Shown here piece after piece: positions 18,225 to 28,385 of a stretch of 64,000 bases of DNA (within the stretch, counting starts at the first letter, position 1; each line of letters opens with the position of its first letter). Both the position numbers and the translations under genes were made by a program. This stretch comes from Methylobacterium sp. AMS5. GTDB taxonomy: Bacteria > Pseudomonadota > Alphaproteobacteria > Rhizobiales > Beijerinckiaceae. Below the pieces are notes generated by a model that was not told the DNA's origin, searched no databases, and was given only the letters and a program-made list of their open reading frames with translations. The stretch spans positions 2,299,501 to 2,363,500 of the forward strand of contig NZ_CP006992.1 of the NCBI RefSeq assembly GCF_001542815.1, given 5' to 3'.

Positions 18225-20807
18225 TCAGAACTGCCGCAGATAGGGGGCCGGCTTCTGTCCCAAGATGCGCCACGTGCCGGTCAGGCCTACGGCTACCGCG
18301 AAGACGACCGCGAAGGCGGCGACCGCGAGGGCGCCCATCGGGTCGGGTGCGAAATCGAGGCGCATCACCCGGGACACGATCACCCAGCCCGCGGCCGAGC
18401 CGGCCAGGATGCCGAACAGCGCGGTGATGAGCCCGAGGGCGCCATATTCCAGGGCGTAGGCCGAGAGCAGGCGCATCCGCGTGGCGCCGAGCACCTTCAG
18501 CACCACCGCGTCGTAGAGCCGGGCGCGGTGACCGGCGGCGAGCGCGCCGGCCAGAACCAGCAGGCTCGCGAGCACCGCGACGACGCTGGCACCGCGGATC
18601 GCCAGGACCAGCTTGTGCACGAGGTCGTTGACCGCATCAAGCGCGTCCTTCACCCGCACGCTCGTCACCGAGGGGAAGGCTTTCGCGGCATCGCGAACCA
18701 CCTCCGCCTCCAGCTTCGGGTCGGGCCCGTTGGGCAGCGTCAGGGTCGCGAGGTCGGCATGCGGCGCGCCGCGGAAGGTGCCGGGGGAGAACACCATCAC
18801 GAAGTTGATGCCGAGCGAGCGCCACTCGATCTTGCGCAGGTTGGCGACCCGCGCGGTGACGGGGCGGCCGAGCACATTGACGGTCACGGTGCTGCCGACC
18901 TTCAGCCCGAGCGCGCGTGCCAGTTCGAGATCGAAGGAGACCAGCGGCGTGCGGCCCTCGTCCGCGCTCCACCACGCGCCCTCGACGATCGACGAGCCGT
19001 CGGGCGGGGTCTCGGCGTAGGTGATGCCCCGGTCGCCGTCGAGCACCCAGGCGGCGTCCTCCGGCGGCTTGATCTGCCCGGCCGGTACGCCGTTCAGCGC
19101 CGTGATCCGTCCGCGCATCATCGGCACCCGTTCGATCTTGGCGTCGGGCGCGCGGGCGCCGAGGAAGGCCGAGAAGGCCTCCGCGTCGCGCGAGGGCACG
19201 TCGAGGAAGAACAGGCTCGGGGCACGGCCCGGCAGCGAGCTTTCGAGCGCGCGGGTGATGTTGCTGTCGATGGCGCTGAGCGTCACCAGCAGCGTCGTGC
19301 CAAGGCCGAGCGAGAGCACCACCGCCGGGGTCAGTGCGCCGGGGCGGTGGAGGTTGGCCAAAGCCATCCGTGGCACCATCCCCTTCGGCCGCGGCAGGCG
19401 CGCGGCCAGCGCCATCAGCCCCGCGGCGACGAGACGCAGGCCGCCGAAGGCGAGGCCGGCCGCCGCCATGAAGATCAGCGCGACCTTGCGGTCGAAGGCG
19501 GTGACGAGGGCAAGGCCCGCGAGCGCGAGCAGGGCGGCGGCGAGCACCGCGAGATAGCGCCAGCGCGGGCGGCGCGCGGCCGGATCGACAGCATCGCGGA
19601 ACAGCCCGGCGACGGAGACGTCGTGGGCGCGGCCCAGCGGCAGGATCGCGAAGGCGAGCGCCGTCAGCAACCCGTAGGCGGCGGCGAGCGCGAGGCGGGC
19701 CGGGGCGATCTCGGGGTTGAGCGGCAGCGGAAGCTGGTCGCGGAGCGCAAGGTCGAGGAGGAACGGCAGGGCCGCACCGATGGCGAGACCCAGCACGGTG
19801 CTGACCGCGGCGATCAGCATCACCTGGATCAGGTAGAGCGCGACGACCTGCGAGCCCGGCGCGCCGACGCTCTTGAGGGTAGCGATGGACGCCTGCTTGC
19901 CATCGACGAAGGCGCGCGCGGCGTTCGCCACGCCGACCCCGCCGACGATGAGCGCGGTGAGCCCGACGAGCGTCAGGAACTGCGTGAAGCGCTCGATGCC
20001 CTTGGCGAAGCGCGGGTCGGCGTTGTCGCGCGAACGCATCTCGAACCCGGCCTCGGGCAGCGCCGTCTGCACCGCCGTGTTGACCGCCGTCAGGCGCGCG
20101 TCGTCGGCACCGGGCATCTGGAGCCGGTAGGTGAAGCGGTTGAGGCTGCCGGGCTGGATCAGGCCGGTGGCGCGCAGCGCTGCGAGTGAGACGAGCAGGC
20201 GCGGCCCGAAGCCGATGCCCGAGCCGATCCGGTCGGGCTCCGAGACGAGGGCGGCGCGGATCTCGATGGGAAAGCCGCCGAGCGTCACCCGGTCGCCGGG
20301 TTTGAGCCCGAGCCGGGTCAGCAGGGCCGGATCGGCCGCCGCGCCGTAGATGCCGTCCCGTTCCGCGATGAGATCCTGCACCGGCACCTGCGGGTCCGTC
20401 TCGACCGTGCCGACCGCCGGATAGCTCGGATCGACCGCCTTCAGCTCGACCAGGGCCGCGCCGCCATCGCCCGCCACCGCCATGGCGCGCAGGCTCACCA
20501 CCTCCGAGACCGGCGCCTGCCCCTCCAGCACGGCGCGCTCGGCCGGCGTCGCCTCGCGGTTGATCAGGCTGTAGGTGATGTCGCCGCCGAGAATCCGCCG
20601 GCCCTCGCGCCCGAGCCCGCCCGAGAGCGAGGCGGCAATCGAGGTGACGCCGCTGATCGCCGCGACGCCGAGCGCGATACAGGCGATGAACACCCGGAAG
20701 CCGGCGAGCCCGCCGCGCAACTCGCGCAAGGCCAGCCGGAGGGTCAACGGCAGGCGGGAGGCGGGGGCCGGCTTCGAAGAATCCGGCTGGGACAACGTGC
20801 CGTGCAT
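18225..20807 (-). CDS. FtsX-type ABC transporter permease (YbbP-like)
   Basis: 860 residues. A first membrane helix ([20 protein letters not shown]) is followed by a large periplasmic domain, a cluster of helices (about 265-470), a second periplasmic domain and a C-terminal FtsX helix bundle, as in the YbbP/lipoprotein-export-like permeases. The usual partner ATPase gene is not next to it in this window. ATG 20807 begins [20 protein letters not shown]. The substrate is unknown. Confidence 0.88.
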   Translation of the reverse strand: MHGTLSQPDSSKPAPASRLPLTLRLALRELRGGLAGFRVFIACIALGVAAISGVTSIAASLSGGLGREGRRILGGDITYSLINREATPAERAVLEGQAPVSEVVSLRAMAVAGDGGAALVELKAVDPSYPAVGTVETDPQVPVQDLIAERDGIYGAAADPALLTRLGLKPGDRVTLGGFPIEIRAALVSEPDRIGSGIGFGPRLLVSLAALRATGLIQPGSLNRFTYRLQMPGADDARLTAVNTAVQTALPEAGFEMRSRDNADPRFAKGIERFTQFLTLVGLTALIVGGVGVANAARAFVDGKQASIATLKSVGAPGSQVVALYLIQVMLIAAVSTVLGLAIGAALPFLLDLALRDQLPLPLNPEIAPARLALAAAYGLLTALAFAILPLGRAHDVSVAGLFRDAVDPAARRPRWRYLAVLAAALLALAGLALVTAFDRKVALIFMAAAGLAFGGLRLVAAGLMALAARLPRPKGMVPRMALANLHRPGALTPAVVLSLGLGTTLLVTLSAIDSNITRALESSLPGRAPSLFFLDVPSRDAEAFSAFLGARAPDAKIERVPMMRGRITALNGVPAGQIKPPEDAAWVLDGDRGITYAETPPDGSSIVEGAWWSADEGRTPLVSFDLELARALGLKVGSTVTVNVLGRPVTARVANLRKIEWRSLGINFVMVFSPGTFRGAPHADLATLTLPNGPDPKLEAEVVRDAAKAFPSVTSVRVKDALDAVNDLVHKLVLAIRGASVVAVLASLLVLAGALAAGHRARLYDAVVLKVLGATRMRLLSAYALEYGALGLITALFGILAGSAAGWVIVSRVMRLDFAPDPMGALAVAAFAVVFAVAVGLTGTWRILGQKPAPYLRQF

Positions 20808-20918
20808 GCGGGCTCGAGCGTTTCGCCACCGGTCGGGCCGGCGGGGCCAATCTGGGCATTGACGCGGCGCACGCAACTGCTCGCACCGCCGCATCGATCC
20901 TTGCGGATCAGAACGGCT

Positions 20919-22334
20919 TCACGACGCGGTCACGGGACAATCGATCGTCACCCCTGTCCCGACCCCCTCCTCGCTCGCGATGGCGATCTGCCCGCGCAGC
21001 GTCGAGACGACGAGATTGTAGACGATGTGCAGGCCGAGCCCGGTGCTGCCCTTGTCGCGTCCGGTGGTGAAGAACGGGTCGAAGATCCGCTGCAGGTTCT
21101 CCCGCGGGATGCCGCGTCCGTCGTCCCGCACCGTCATCCGGATCTGCGTCTCGCCGAGCCGGCTCACGTCGATGCGGAGCGTGCCGGAGCGGCCCTCGGG
21201 AAAGGCGTGCACGACGGCGTTCAGCGCGAGGTTGCTGACGATCTGCGCCAGCGCGCCCGGATAGGAATCGAGGAGGATCCCGTCGGGACAGGTGAGCCTG
21301 ACCTCGTGGCCCTTGCGCCGCAGGATCGGATCGAGCGTGCTCATCAACTCGGCGAGCCAGGGGCGCATCTCGAAGCGGCGCCGGTCCTCCGTCGCCTGAT
21401 CGACCGCGACCTGCTTGAAGTTGTGAACCAGATCGGCGGCGCGCGTCAGGTTGGCGAAGACCAAACCCGCGCCCTCGCTCAGCCGATCGACGCTCTGCGT
21501 CAGATCGGACCGGCGGATCTGCCCCGAGGCGACGGACCGGCGCAGCTGGGCGAGGTCGTGGTCGAACGCGGTCGCGGTCGTCAGCGCGAGGCCGATGGGC
21601 GTGTTGATCTCGTGCGCCACGCCCGCCACGAGCTGGCCGAGCGCGGCGAGCTTCTCGGCCTGAACCAGTTGCGCCTGGGCGGTGCGCAGTTCGGCCAGTG
21701 CCGCCTCCGAGCGCTCCTTCTCGACCTGCAACTCCCCCGTGGTCCGGAACTGGCGCCGTGCGCGAAACTCCCGCGCCCCGACCCCGTAGAGCGAGAGCGC
21801 GTAGGCCGCGCCGATCTCGGCATTGTTCACGAGGGCCAGGCCGGGATTGTCGTGCGTCGCGATGGTCTCGAACAGGGCAAAGCAGGTCCAGGTCAGGACG
21901 GCGAACACCGCGAACGAGGGAACCCGCAGCGGCAGCAGCGTCGAGACGAACAGGATCACCACGATCAGGCCCGCCGCGCCGTGGTCGAAGCTCGGCCGCA
22001 GGAAGACATAGATCACGCTGAGCATGCAGCCGGGCACGACGCAGTAGACGAGGTAGATCCGTTCCGCGAAAGGCCGGGCGTCCGGCCGGCTGAGCAGGAG
22101 GGTCGCCGGCAGCAGGACCAGCACGGCGACGGCGAGCCGCAGCGCGGTGGCCACGGCCCAGGCGTCGGGACTGAGAATCCAGTCCATGGCCGAGAACGAG
22201 CAATAGACGAAAGCGCCCAGCACCATCGCGGCCTGCGTGCGGCCGAGATCGTCGAGCGTGAAGCTCCTTACGAACGACCGCTCCTCGTGGGGATCGTCGA
22301 AGCGAAGGCCGAGCTGAATCAGCAGCTTGTGCAT
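20919..22334 (-). CDS. Membrane sensor histidine kinase (orphan)
   Basis: 471 residues. Six hydrophobic segments (about 35-175) form an unclassified membrane sensor. A short coiled coil ([19 protein letters not shown]) leads to the phosphoacceptor segment with [14 protein letters not shown]. The ATPase part has [12 protein letters not shown] (N box), VRDDGRGIP (G1), [19 protein letters not shown] (F and G2). A regulator gene is not adjacent. The start [15 protein letters not shown] at 22334 was chosen because the longer frame upstream is proline/arginine noise. Confidence 0.88.
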   Translation of the reverse strand: MHKLLIQLGLRFDDPHEERSFVRSFTLDDLGRTQAAMVLGAFVYCSFSAMDWILSPDAWAVATALRLAVAVLVLLPATLLLSRPDARPFAERIYLVYCVVPGCMLSVIYVFLRPSFDHGAAGLIVVILFVSTLLPLRVPSFAVFAVLTWTCFALFETIATHDNPGLALVNNAEIGAAYALSLYGVGAREFRARRQFRTTGELQVEKERSEAALAELRTAQAQLVQAEKLAALGQLVAGVAHEINTPIGLALTTATAFDHDLAQLRRSVASGQIRRSDLTQSVDRLSEGAGLVFANLTRAADLVHNFKQVAVDQATEDRRRFEMRPWLAELMSTLDPILRRKGHEVRLTCPDGILLDSYPGALAQIVSNLALNAVVHAFPEGRSGTLRIDVSRLGETQIRMTVRDDGRGIPRENLQRIFDPFFTTGRDKGSTGLGLHIVYNLVVSTLRGQIAIASEEGVGTGVTIDCPVTAS

Positions 22335-22502
22335 CGCCTCAGAGCTACACGCCGGCACGGGTCCGGGCGACGTGAAACGCGATCCGTCCCGCGGCTTTCC
22401 CCAAACCTTCGACGCGTCGCCGCCGCCCGGCACCCTTCCAAGCACCGGCGCCAGCCGCTACACCGTCAGCCCTTCGATCCGCCGAGCATCGGAAAGCCAG
22501 CC

Positions 22503-23252
22503 GTGTCGTCCCTGCGCCTGGGCGTGAACATCGATCACGTCGCCACCGTCCGCAACGCCCGCGGCGGGTTCGCACCCGATCCGGTGCGCGCCGCCCACGA
22601 GGCCGTGGCGGCGGGCGCCGACGGCATCACCGCGCATCTGCGCGAGGACCGCCGCCATATCCGCGACGCCGACATCGCGGCTTTGCGGAAGCTGCCGGTG
22701 CCGCTCAACCTCGAGATGGCGGCGACCGACGAGATGGTCGGCATCGCGCTCGCCACGCGGCCGCATGCCGCCTGCCTCGTGCCGGAGAAGCGCGAGGAGC
22801 GCACCACCGAGGGCGGCCTCGATATCATCGCCGGCCGCGCGCATCTGGCCCCGCGCATCGCCACCCTGTCGGAAGCCGGCATCCGCGTCTCGCTGTTCGT
22901 CGAACCCGACGAGGCGGTGATGGAGGCTGCCCACGCCCTCCACGCGCCCGTGGTCGAGCTGCATACCGGCTCCTATTGCGAGGCGGTGATCGAGGGCGAT
23001 CGAGGAAGGATCGCGCACGAACTCGGCCGCATCGTGCGGGCCAGCGCGCATGGCGCCGGCCTCGGCCTCGAGATCCATGCCGGCCACGGCCTCACCGTGG
23101 AGAGCGTCGGCCCCGTGGCGGGGCTGCCGCAGATCCGCGAGTTGAACATCGGCCACGCCCTGATCGCCGAGGCGATCTTCGTCGGCCTGCGGCAGGCGGT
23201 CCACGACATGCGCGCGGCGATGGACCGGGCGCGGCGGCAGGCCGAACCGTGA
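22503..23252 (+). CDS. pdxJ: Pyridoxine 5'-phosphate synthase
   Basis: 249 residues starting at GTG. It condenses 3-amino-2-oxopropyl phosphate with deoxyxylulose 5-phosphate, the last step of the DXP-dependent vitamin B6 route. The sequence follows the family throughout: [20 protein letters not shown] at the start, the [12 protein letters not shown] and [18 protein letters not shown] loops, and an HAGHGL phosphate loop. GGAAAG precedes the GTG at 22503. It opens the pdxJ-acpS-lepB-rnc-era run and overlaps acpS. Confidence 0.96.
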   Translation: MSSLRLGVNIDHVATVRNARGGFAPDPVRAAHEAVAAGADGITAHLREDRRHIRDADIAALRKLPVPLNLEMAATDEMVGIALATRPHAACLVPEKREERTTEGGLDIIAGRAHLAPRIATLSEAGIRVSLFVEPDEAVMEAAHALHAPVVELHTGSYCEAVIEGDRGRIAHELGRIVRASAHGAGLGLEIHAGHGLTVESVGPVAGLPQIRELNIGHALIAEAIFVGLRQAVHDMRAAMDRARRQAEP

Positions 23253-23659
23253 TCCTCGGCATCGGCACCGATCTCTGCGACATCCGCCGGATCGAGTCCT
23301 CGCTCGAACGCTTCGGCGAGCGCTTCACCCACCGCGTCTTCACCGACGGCGAACGGACGAAGTGCGACCGGCGCGCCGCGCGTGGGCCCTCCTACGCCCG
23401 GCGCTTCGCCGCCAAGGAGGCCTGCGCCAAGGCGCTCGGCACCGGTATGAGCCAGGGCGTGTTCTGGCGCGACATGGAGGTCGTCAACCTGCCCAGCGGC
23501 CAACCGACGCTCAACCTGACCGGGGGTGCGCGGGAACACCTCGCTCGCATGGTGCCGGCGGGGCACGAGGCGCGCCTTCACCTGACCCTCACGGACGAAC
23601 CGCCCCTGGCACAAGCCTTCGTCATCATCGAGGCGGTGCCGGTCGGAGCGGCATCATAG
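23249..23659 (+). CDS. acpS: Holo-[acyl-carrier-protein] synthase
   Basis: 136 residues. It transfers 4'-phosphopantetheine from CoA to acyl carrier protein. The two metal-binding sites are intact: Asp8 in GIGTDLCDI and Glu57 in [16 protein letters not shown]. The GTG start overlaps the pdxJ stop codon (GTGA), so translation is coupled. Confidence 0.96.
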   Translation: MILGIGTDLCDIRRIESSLERFGERFTHRVFTDGERTKCDRRAARGPSYARRFAAKEACAKALGTGMSQGVFWRDMEVVNLPSGQPTLNLTGGAREHLARMVPAGHEARLHLTLTDEPPLAQAFVIIEAVPVGAAS

Positions 23660-23789
23660 GTTTGTATTCATTCGTGCGCCGCGTTGCGGGGCGGCGCGCC
23701 TTAGTCTAGACCCGCCGCCCAGCAGGACAGTCACCGCCACGTGGAACGTGGCTGCGGATCCTACGGCGGGGCCGGAGGCTGTTTCACTC

Positions 23790-24596
23790 ATGAGCATGGG
23801 ACGCGCGCGCTTGGATCGCGAGGGCAAGACGGAGATCCGGACGGCCGAGCCCGGAACCTGGGCGAGCATCCGGGAAACCGTGAAGGTTGGCGTCCAGGCG
23901 CTGCTGATCGCGCTGGTGGTGCGGACGCTGCTGTTCCAGCCGTTCAACATTCCATCGGGGTCGCTGATTCCGACGCTGCTGATCGGCGACTACCTGTTCG
24001 TCTCGAAATACACCTACGGCTACTCGAAATACTCCCTGCCGCTCTCCGAGTACCTGCCGTTCCAGGCGCATGGCCGGGTCTGGGCCGCCGAGCCGAAGCG
24101 CGGTGACATCGCCGTGTTCAAGCTGCCGAAGGACAACGCGACCGACTACATCAAGCGCGTGATCGGCCTGCCCGGCGACAAGATCCAGGTCATCGAGGGC
24201 GTGCTCAACATCAACGGCAAGCCGGTCAAGCGCGAGCGCATCGCCGATTACGAGACCCTGGACGCCTTCGACCAGACGGTGAAGGTCGCGCAGTACAACG
24301 AGACGCTGCCCGGCGGCGTGACCCACCGGGTGATCGAGCGCGACGGCGACCGCGGCTTCTGGGACAACACCGAGGTCTACACGGTGCCGCCCGGTCACTT
24401 CTTCATGATGGGCGACAACCGCGACAACTCCACCGATTCACGCGACCTCGCCAGCGTCGGCTACGTGCCGTTCGAGAACTTCGTCGGCCGCGCCGAGATG
24501 ATCTTCTTCTCCATCGACGAGCGCACCCCCGCCTGGCAGATCTGGCGCTGGCCGTCGGACGTGCGCTGGAGCCGCATCTTCTCGACGATTCACTGA
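23790..24596 (+). CDS. lepB: Signal peptidase I
   Basis: 268 residues. It cleaves signal peptides at the periplasmic face. One N-terminal transmembrane helix (about 35-50) leads into the Ser/Lys dyad: Ser58 in PSGSLIPTL and Lys122 in YIKRVIGLPGD. Later boxes D and E are also seen (MMGDNRDNSTDSR). The protein ends in WSRIFSTIH, typical of alphaproteobacteria. A 130-bp gap before it may hold its own promoter. Confidence 0.96.
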   Translation: MSMGRARLDREGKTEIRTAEPGTWASIRETVKVGVQALLIALVVRTLLFQPFNIPSGSLIPTLLIGDYLFVSKYTYGYSKYSLPLSEYLPFQAHGRVWAAEPKRGDIAVFKLPKDNATDYIKRVIGLPGDKIQVIEGVLNINGKPVKRERIADYETLDAFDQTVKVAQYNETLPGGVTHRVIERDGDRGFWDNTEVYTVPPGHFFMMGDNRDNSTDSRDLASVGYVPFENFVGRAEMIFFSIDERTPAWQIWRWPSDVRWSRIFSTIH

Positions 24597-24656
24597 TCTT
24601 CTTACGAACGTGACAGCGACGGAACGATCCGCCGTTCTGCCTCGGGGCGGGCGGCG

Positions 24657-25427
24657 ATGAGCGAGGACGGCGAAGGCGCCGCTCGCTCCAGCCGCGCCCG
24701 GCGTGCGCATCGCCCAAGGCCGAGCCTCGCGGTGCTGGAGGCGCGCATCGGCCATGTCTTCGCCGACCCCACGCTGCTGCCGCTGGCACTCACCCATGTG
24801 AGCAAGGCCGGCCAATCCGGCCGGGTCGGCAGCTACCAGCGCCTGGAATTCCTCGGCGACCGGGTGCTCGGGCTCGCGGTTGCCGAGACGCTGTACAAGG
24901 CGCTGCCCGGTGCGGAGGAGGGCGAGTTGTCGCGCCGTCTCGCCGGCCTCGTGCGGCGCGAGACCTGCGCCGTGGTGGCCGAGGCCTGGGAGGTTGGACC
25001 GCATCTCAATCTCGGTCCCGGCGAGATCCAGACCGGCGGGCGGCGCAACCAGACCATTCTGGCCGATGTCTGCGAGGCGATCCTCGGCGCGATCTTCCTC
25101 GATGCCGGCTACGAGGCGACGCGGGCGATCGTGCAGCGCGCCTTCCGCCCCGGCGAGGAAACCGCGGCGCCGCGCGGGCGCGACGCGAAATCGGCCTTGC
25201 AGGAATGGGCGATGGCGCGCAGCCTCGCGATCCCGGTCTACGAGGTGGTGGAGCGCTCGGGGCCCGACCACGCCCCGGTCTTCCGGATCGCGGCGCGGGT
25301 CGAGGGCATCGAGCCCGGTTACGGTGAGGGCGCCTCGAAACGCGTCGCCGAGCAGGAGGCGGCCCGCGCCGTGCTTGCCCGCGAGGGCATCGGCGGGACG
25401 CAAGGGAAGGATGGATCGAGTGGTTGA
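24657..25427 (+). CDS. rnc: Ribonuclease III
   Basis: 256 residues. It cuts double-stranded RNA, including rRNA precursors. The RNase III signature RLEFLGDRVLGL is intact with Glu64 and Asp68, and the second acidic pair, Asp137 and Glu140, is in ILADVCEAILGAI. The dsRNA-binding domain occupies about 180-245 (DAKSALQEWAMA, then GEGASKRVAEQEAA). A 22-residue basic extension precedes the catalytic core. It lies directly upstream of era. Confidence 0.96.
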   Translation: MSEDGEGAARSSRARRAHRPRPSLAVLEARIGHVFADPTLLPLALTHVSKAGQSGRVGSYQRLEFLGDRVLGLAVAETLYKALPGAEEGELSRRLAGLVRRETCAVVAEAWEVGPHLNLGPGEIQTGGRRNQTILADVCEAILGAIFLDAGYEATRAIVQRAFRPGEETAAPRGRDAKSALQEWAMARSLAIPVYEVVERSGPDHAPVFRIAARVEGIEPGYGEGASKRVAEQEAARAVLAREGIGGTQGKDGSSG

Positions 25428-25447
25428 GCTGCGGATGGTCGAATCGG

Positions 25448-26428
25448 ATGTCTGAGCACGAGCCGGAACACGAGGCTGACGAAGACGGCGCCCCGCAGGA
25501 AAAGCGGCAGGACGCGCAGGACCAGCCGCGCGAAGAAACGCGTGCGGGCTTCGTCGCGCTGATCGGCGTGCCGAATGCGGGCAAGTCGACCCTGCTCAAC
25601 GCCCTCGTCGGCGCCAAGGTCTCGATCGTTTCGCGAAAGGTCCAGACGACGCGGGCGCTGGTGCGCGGCATCGTCATGGAGGGCAATGCGCAGATCGTGC
25701 TGGTGGACACGCCCGGCATCTTCGCCCCGAAGCGCCGTCTCGACCGGGCGATGGTGCATTCCGCTTGGAGCGGCGCGGCGGATGCCGACGCGATCTGTCT
25801 GCTGATCGATGCCCGGAAAGGCGCGGACGAGGAGGTCGAGACCATCCTGCGCCGCCTGCCCGAGGTGAAGCGCCCGAAGATCCTGATCCTCAACAAGATC
25901 GACCTGATCGCCCGCGAGCGCCTGCTCGAACTGGTGGCCAAGCTCAACGCGATGGTGCCGTTCGAGGACACCTTCCTGATCTCGGCGCTGAAAGGCGACG
26001 GCGTCGCCGACCTGCGCAAGGCGCTGGCCGCACGGATGCCGCCGAGCCCGTGGCTCTACCCGGAGGATCAGATCTCCGACGCGCCGCTGCGCATGCTGGC
26101 CGCCGAGATCACCCGGGAAAAGATCTACGACCGCCTGCACGAGGAACTGCCCTACCGCTCCACTGTCGAGACCGACCAGTGGCAGGTGCGGCCCGACGGT
26201 TCGGTGCGGATCGAGCAGACGATCTTCGTCGAGCGCGAGAGCCAGCGCTCGATCGTGCTGGGCAAGAACGGCCAGACCATCAAGGCGATCGGGCAGGCGG
26301 CCCGCATCGAGATCACCGAGGTGGCCGAGGCGAAGGTGCACCTGTTCCTGCACGTGAAGGTCCGCGAGAACTGGGCCGACGATCCCGCGCGCTATCGCGA
26401 GATGGGCCTCGAATTCCCGACGGGCTGA
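25448..26428 (+). CDS. era: GTPase Era
   Basis: 326 residues. It binds 16S rRNA and acts in 30S assembly. G1 GVPNAGKS (40-47), G3 DTPGIFAPKR, G4 NKID and a C-terminal KH domain (VLGKNGQTIKAIG) are all present. An acidic 30-residue N-terminal extension is longer than in E. coli. ATG 25448 is preferred; an in-frame codon at 25424 overlaps the rnc end. Confidence 0.96.
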   Translation: MSEHEPEHEADEDGAPQEKRQDAQDQPREETRAGFVALIGVPNAGKSTLLNALVGAKVSIVSRKVQTTRALVRGIVMEGNAQIVLVDTPGIFAPKRRLDRAMVHSAWSGAADADAICLLIDARKGADEEVETILRRLPEVKRPKILILNKIDLIARERLLELVAKLNAMVPFEDTFLISALKGDGVADLRKALAARMPPSPWLYPEDQISDAPLRMLAAEITREKIYDRLHEELPYRSTVETDQWQVRPDGSVRIEQTIFVERESQRSIVLGKNGQTIKAIGQAARIEITEVAEAKVHLFLHVKVRENWADDPARYREMGLEFPTG

Positions 26429-26624
26429 CCGATCTTACAGCCGACGGATTTCCACCCACCACCGCATCCCGAGGCGCCCGCGACGGCGGGCCCAAAAGGA
26501 TCCTTCAGCCCGTTGCGCGATCCCTGAAGCATCCTTCGAGGCTTCGCCTGCGCGTCGCATCTCAGGATGAGGCGGAGTGTGGACCACGCATCCGGCGATC
26601 GCGCCGCTCTCAGGCCCAACCCCC

Positions 26625-27551
26625 ATGCCCCCGACCGACTCCGATATCCGGGCCATCCACTACGGCCTCCCTCCGGCCGATCTGGCGGAGGTGCCCGAGG
26701 GCGCCGCCCAGGTTTCGCCGCTGATACCCGGCTCGGCGCGGCTGGAGGACGTCGCCGAAGCGAGCCTCGATGCGGCCCTGCTGCTGGCCCCGCCCGGCAC
26801 GGCGGAGCGGCGTTACGCTCTGGCGCTCGCGATCCGGGCCGTGAAGCCCGGCGGGCGGCTGGTGGCGATGGCGCCCAAGGACAAGGGCGGCACGCGGCTC
26901 GCCAAGGAGCTGCGCGGCTTCGGCTGCGCCGTCACCGACGAGCCGCGCCGCCACCACCGCATCTGCACGGCGACGCGTCCCGAGATGCCCGCCGGCATCG
27001 AGACCGCTCTGGCGGGTGGCGCACCGCGCCACATCGACAACCTCGCGCTCTGCACGCAGCCCGGTATCTTCTCCTGGGACCGGCTCGATCCCGGCAGTGC
27101 CCTGTTGCTGCGGCACCTGCCCGCTCTCTCGGGACGCGGGGCCGATTTCGGCTGCGGCCTCGGCATCCTGGCCCGCGCGGTGCTGAAATCGCCGAAAGTC
27201 GCGTCGCTCGCCCTGATCGACATCGACCGCCGCGCCATCGAGATGGCCCGGCGCAATGTCGAAGACGCGCGGGCCACAGCTCACTGGGCCGACCTGCGTG
27301 GGTCGGAGCCGGCGCTGTCGAGCCTCGATTTCGTCGTCACCAACCCGCCCTTCCACGATGGCGGGGCTGAGGATCAGGCGCTCGGCCAAGCCTTCATCAC
27401 CCGCGCGGCGGCGGTGCTGCGGCCGAGCGGAACGCTCTATCTCGTCGCCAACACCCACCTGCCCTACGAGGCGCCCCTGCGCGCCGCCTTCCGAACCGTC
27501 ACGACGCTGGCGACGGAGGGGGGCTACAAGCTGTTCGAGGCGCGCAAATGA
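26625..27551 (+). CDS. Class I methyltransferase, RsmC-like (16S rRNA guanine-N2)
   Basis: 308 residues with the two-lobe layout of RsmC/RlmG: a degenerate N-terminal methyltransferase lobe (about 1-125) and an active C-terminal one. The C-terminal lobe has GADFGCGLGILARAVL (SAM site) and NPPFHDGG, the NPPF motif of rRNA guanine-N2 methyltransferases. The exact target (G1207 in 16S in E. coli) is inferred from similarity of layout only. Its stop codon overlaps the ATG of the next gene, itself a probable rRNA-modifying enzyme. Confidence 0.86.
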   Translation: MPPTDSDIRAIHYGLPPADLAEVPEGAAQVSPLIPGSARLEDVAEASLDAALLLAPPGTAERRYALALAIRAVKPGGRLVAMAPKDKGGTRLAKELRGFGCAVTDEPRRHHRICTATRPEMPAGIETALAGGAPRHIDNLALCTQPGIFSWDRLDPGSALLLRHLPALSGRGADFGCGLGILARAVLKSPKVASLALIDIDRRAIEMARRNVEDARATAHWADLRGSEPALSSLDFVVTNPPFHDGGAEDQALGQAFITRAAAVLRPSGTLYLVANTHLPYEAPLRAAFRTVTTLATEGGYKLFEARK

Positions 27552-28276
27552 AGGCGCTCCGCCTCGACCGATTGCTGGCCAATCTCGGCTACGGCTCGCG
27601 CCGGGAGGTCGAGGGGTTGGCCCGCGCCGGTCTCGTCCGGCTCGACGGGCAGGCCCTGCGGGACGCTTCGCAGCGCATCCCGCTCGAGCCCGAACTCTCG
27701 GCCCGGATGACGGTGCAGGGTGAGGCGCTCGATCCGCTGCCGGGCGTCTGTCTGATGCTGCACAAGCCGCTCGGCGTCACCTGCTCGCACAAGGAGGTCG
27801 GGCCGCTGGTCTACAGCCTGCTGCCCGAGCGCTGGCGGCGGCGCGATCCGGCGCTCTCCACGGTCGGGCGCCTCGACAAGGAGACCTCGGGCCTTCTGCT
27901 GATGACCGATGACGGCGCACTCCTACACCGGATCATCTCGCCGAAGGCCAAGGTCTCCAAGCGCTACCGGGTGACGCTGGCCCGCCCGCTCCAAGGCGAC
28001 GAGACCGCGATCCTCGCCTCGGGCGAGATGATGCTGGAGGGCGAGGACAAGCCGCTCCTGCCGGTGGAGATGGAGACCGACGACCCGACGCATTGCACGG
28101 TGACCCTGCACGAGGGCCGCTACCATCAGGTCCGGCGGATGTTCGCCGCGCTCGGCAACCATGTCGATGCGCTCCACCGCGACCGCGTCGGCGGCCTCGC
28201 GCTCCCCGCCGACCTGCCGGCGGGGGAGTTCCGGATCCTGGGGCCGGGCGAGATCGCGACGACGTTCGAAGGGTAG
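27548..28276 (+). CDS. 16S rRNA pseudouridine synthase, RsuA/RluB family
   Basis: 242 residues. An S4-like N-terminal RNA-binding domain (about 1-55) precedes a pseudouridine synthase domain with GRLDKETSGLLLMT, where Asp110 is the catalytic aspartate. The short length and HKPLGVTCSHK segment point to the RsuA group, which modifies U516 of 16S rRNA. It starts within the stop codon of the RsmC-like gene. Its own TAG stop codon is the first three bases of a dispersed repeat. Confidence 0.9.
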   Translation: MKALRLDRLLANLGYGSRREVEGLARAGLVRLDGQALRDASQRIPLEPELSARMTVQGEALDPLPGVCLMLHKPLGVTCSHKEVGPLVYSLLPERWRRRDPALSTVGRLDKETSGLLLMTDDGALLHRIISPKAKVSKRYRVTLARPLQGDETAILASGEMMLEGEDKPLLPVEMETDDPTHCTVTLHEGRYHQVRRMFAALGNHVDALHRDRVGGLALPADLPAGEFRILGPGEIATTFEG

Positions 28277-28385
28277 AGCGCTTTCCGACGAACCGGACGC
28301 CGGTTCGCGAAAGAATGCGTGTCGACACAAAGACCTGGAGACGCCGGCCTGATGCAATCAGGTCGGATACGGCGCCAGCGGTCTA
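28274..28385. repeat. ~110-bp dispersed repeat, copy A
   Basis: It starts at the TAG stop of the pseudouridine synthase gene (TAGAGCGCTTTCCGACG) and ends at the CTAG containing the stop of the opposite gene. It shares GCCGGTTCG, ACAAAGACC and a palindromic GCCTGATGCAATCAGGTC with copy B at 34936-35043. Confidence 0.65.

Noticed and set aside
20802..22502. Long open frame in front of pdxJ that would give an 816-residue fusion
   Set aside because: The upstream 567 codons are the antisense of the histidine kinase gene, rich in arginine, histidine and glutamate without any domain; pdxJ homology starts at GTG 22503.
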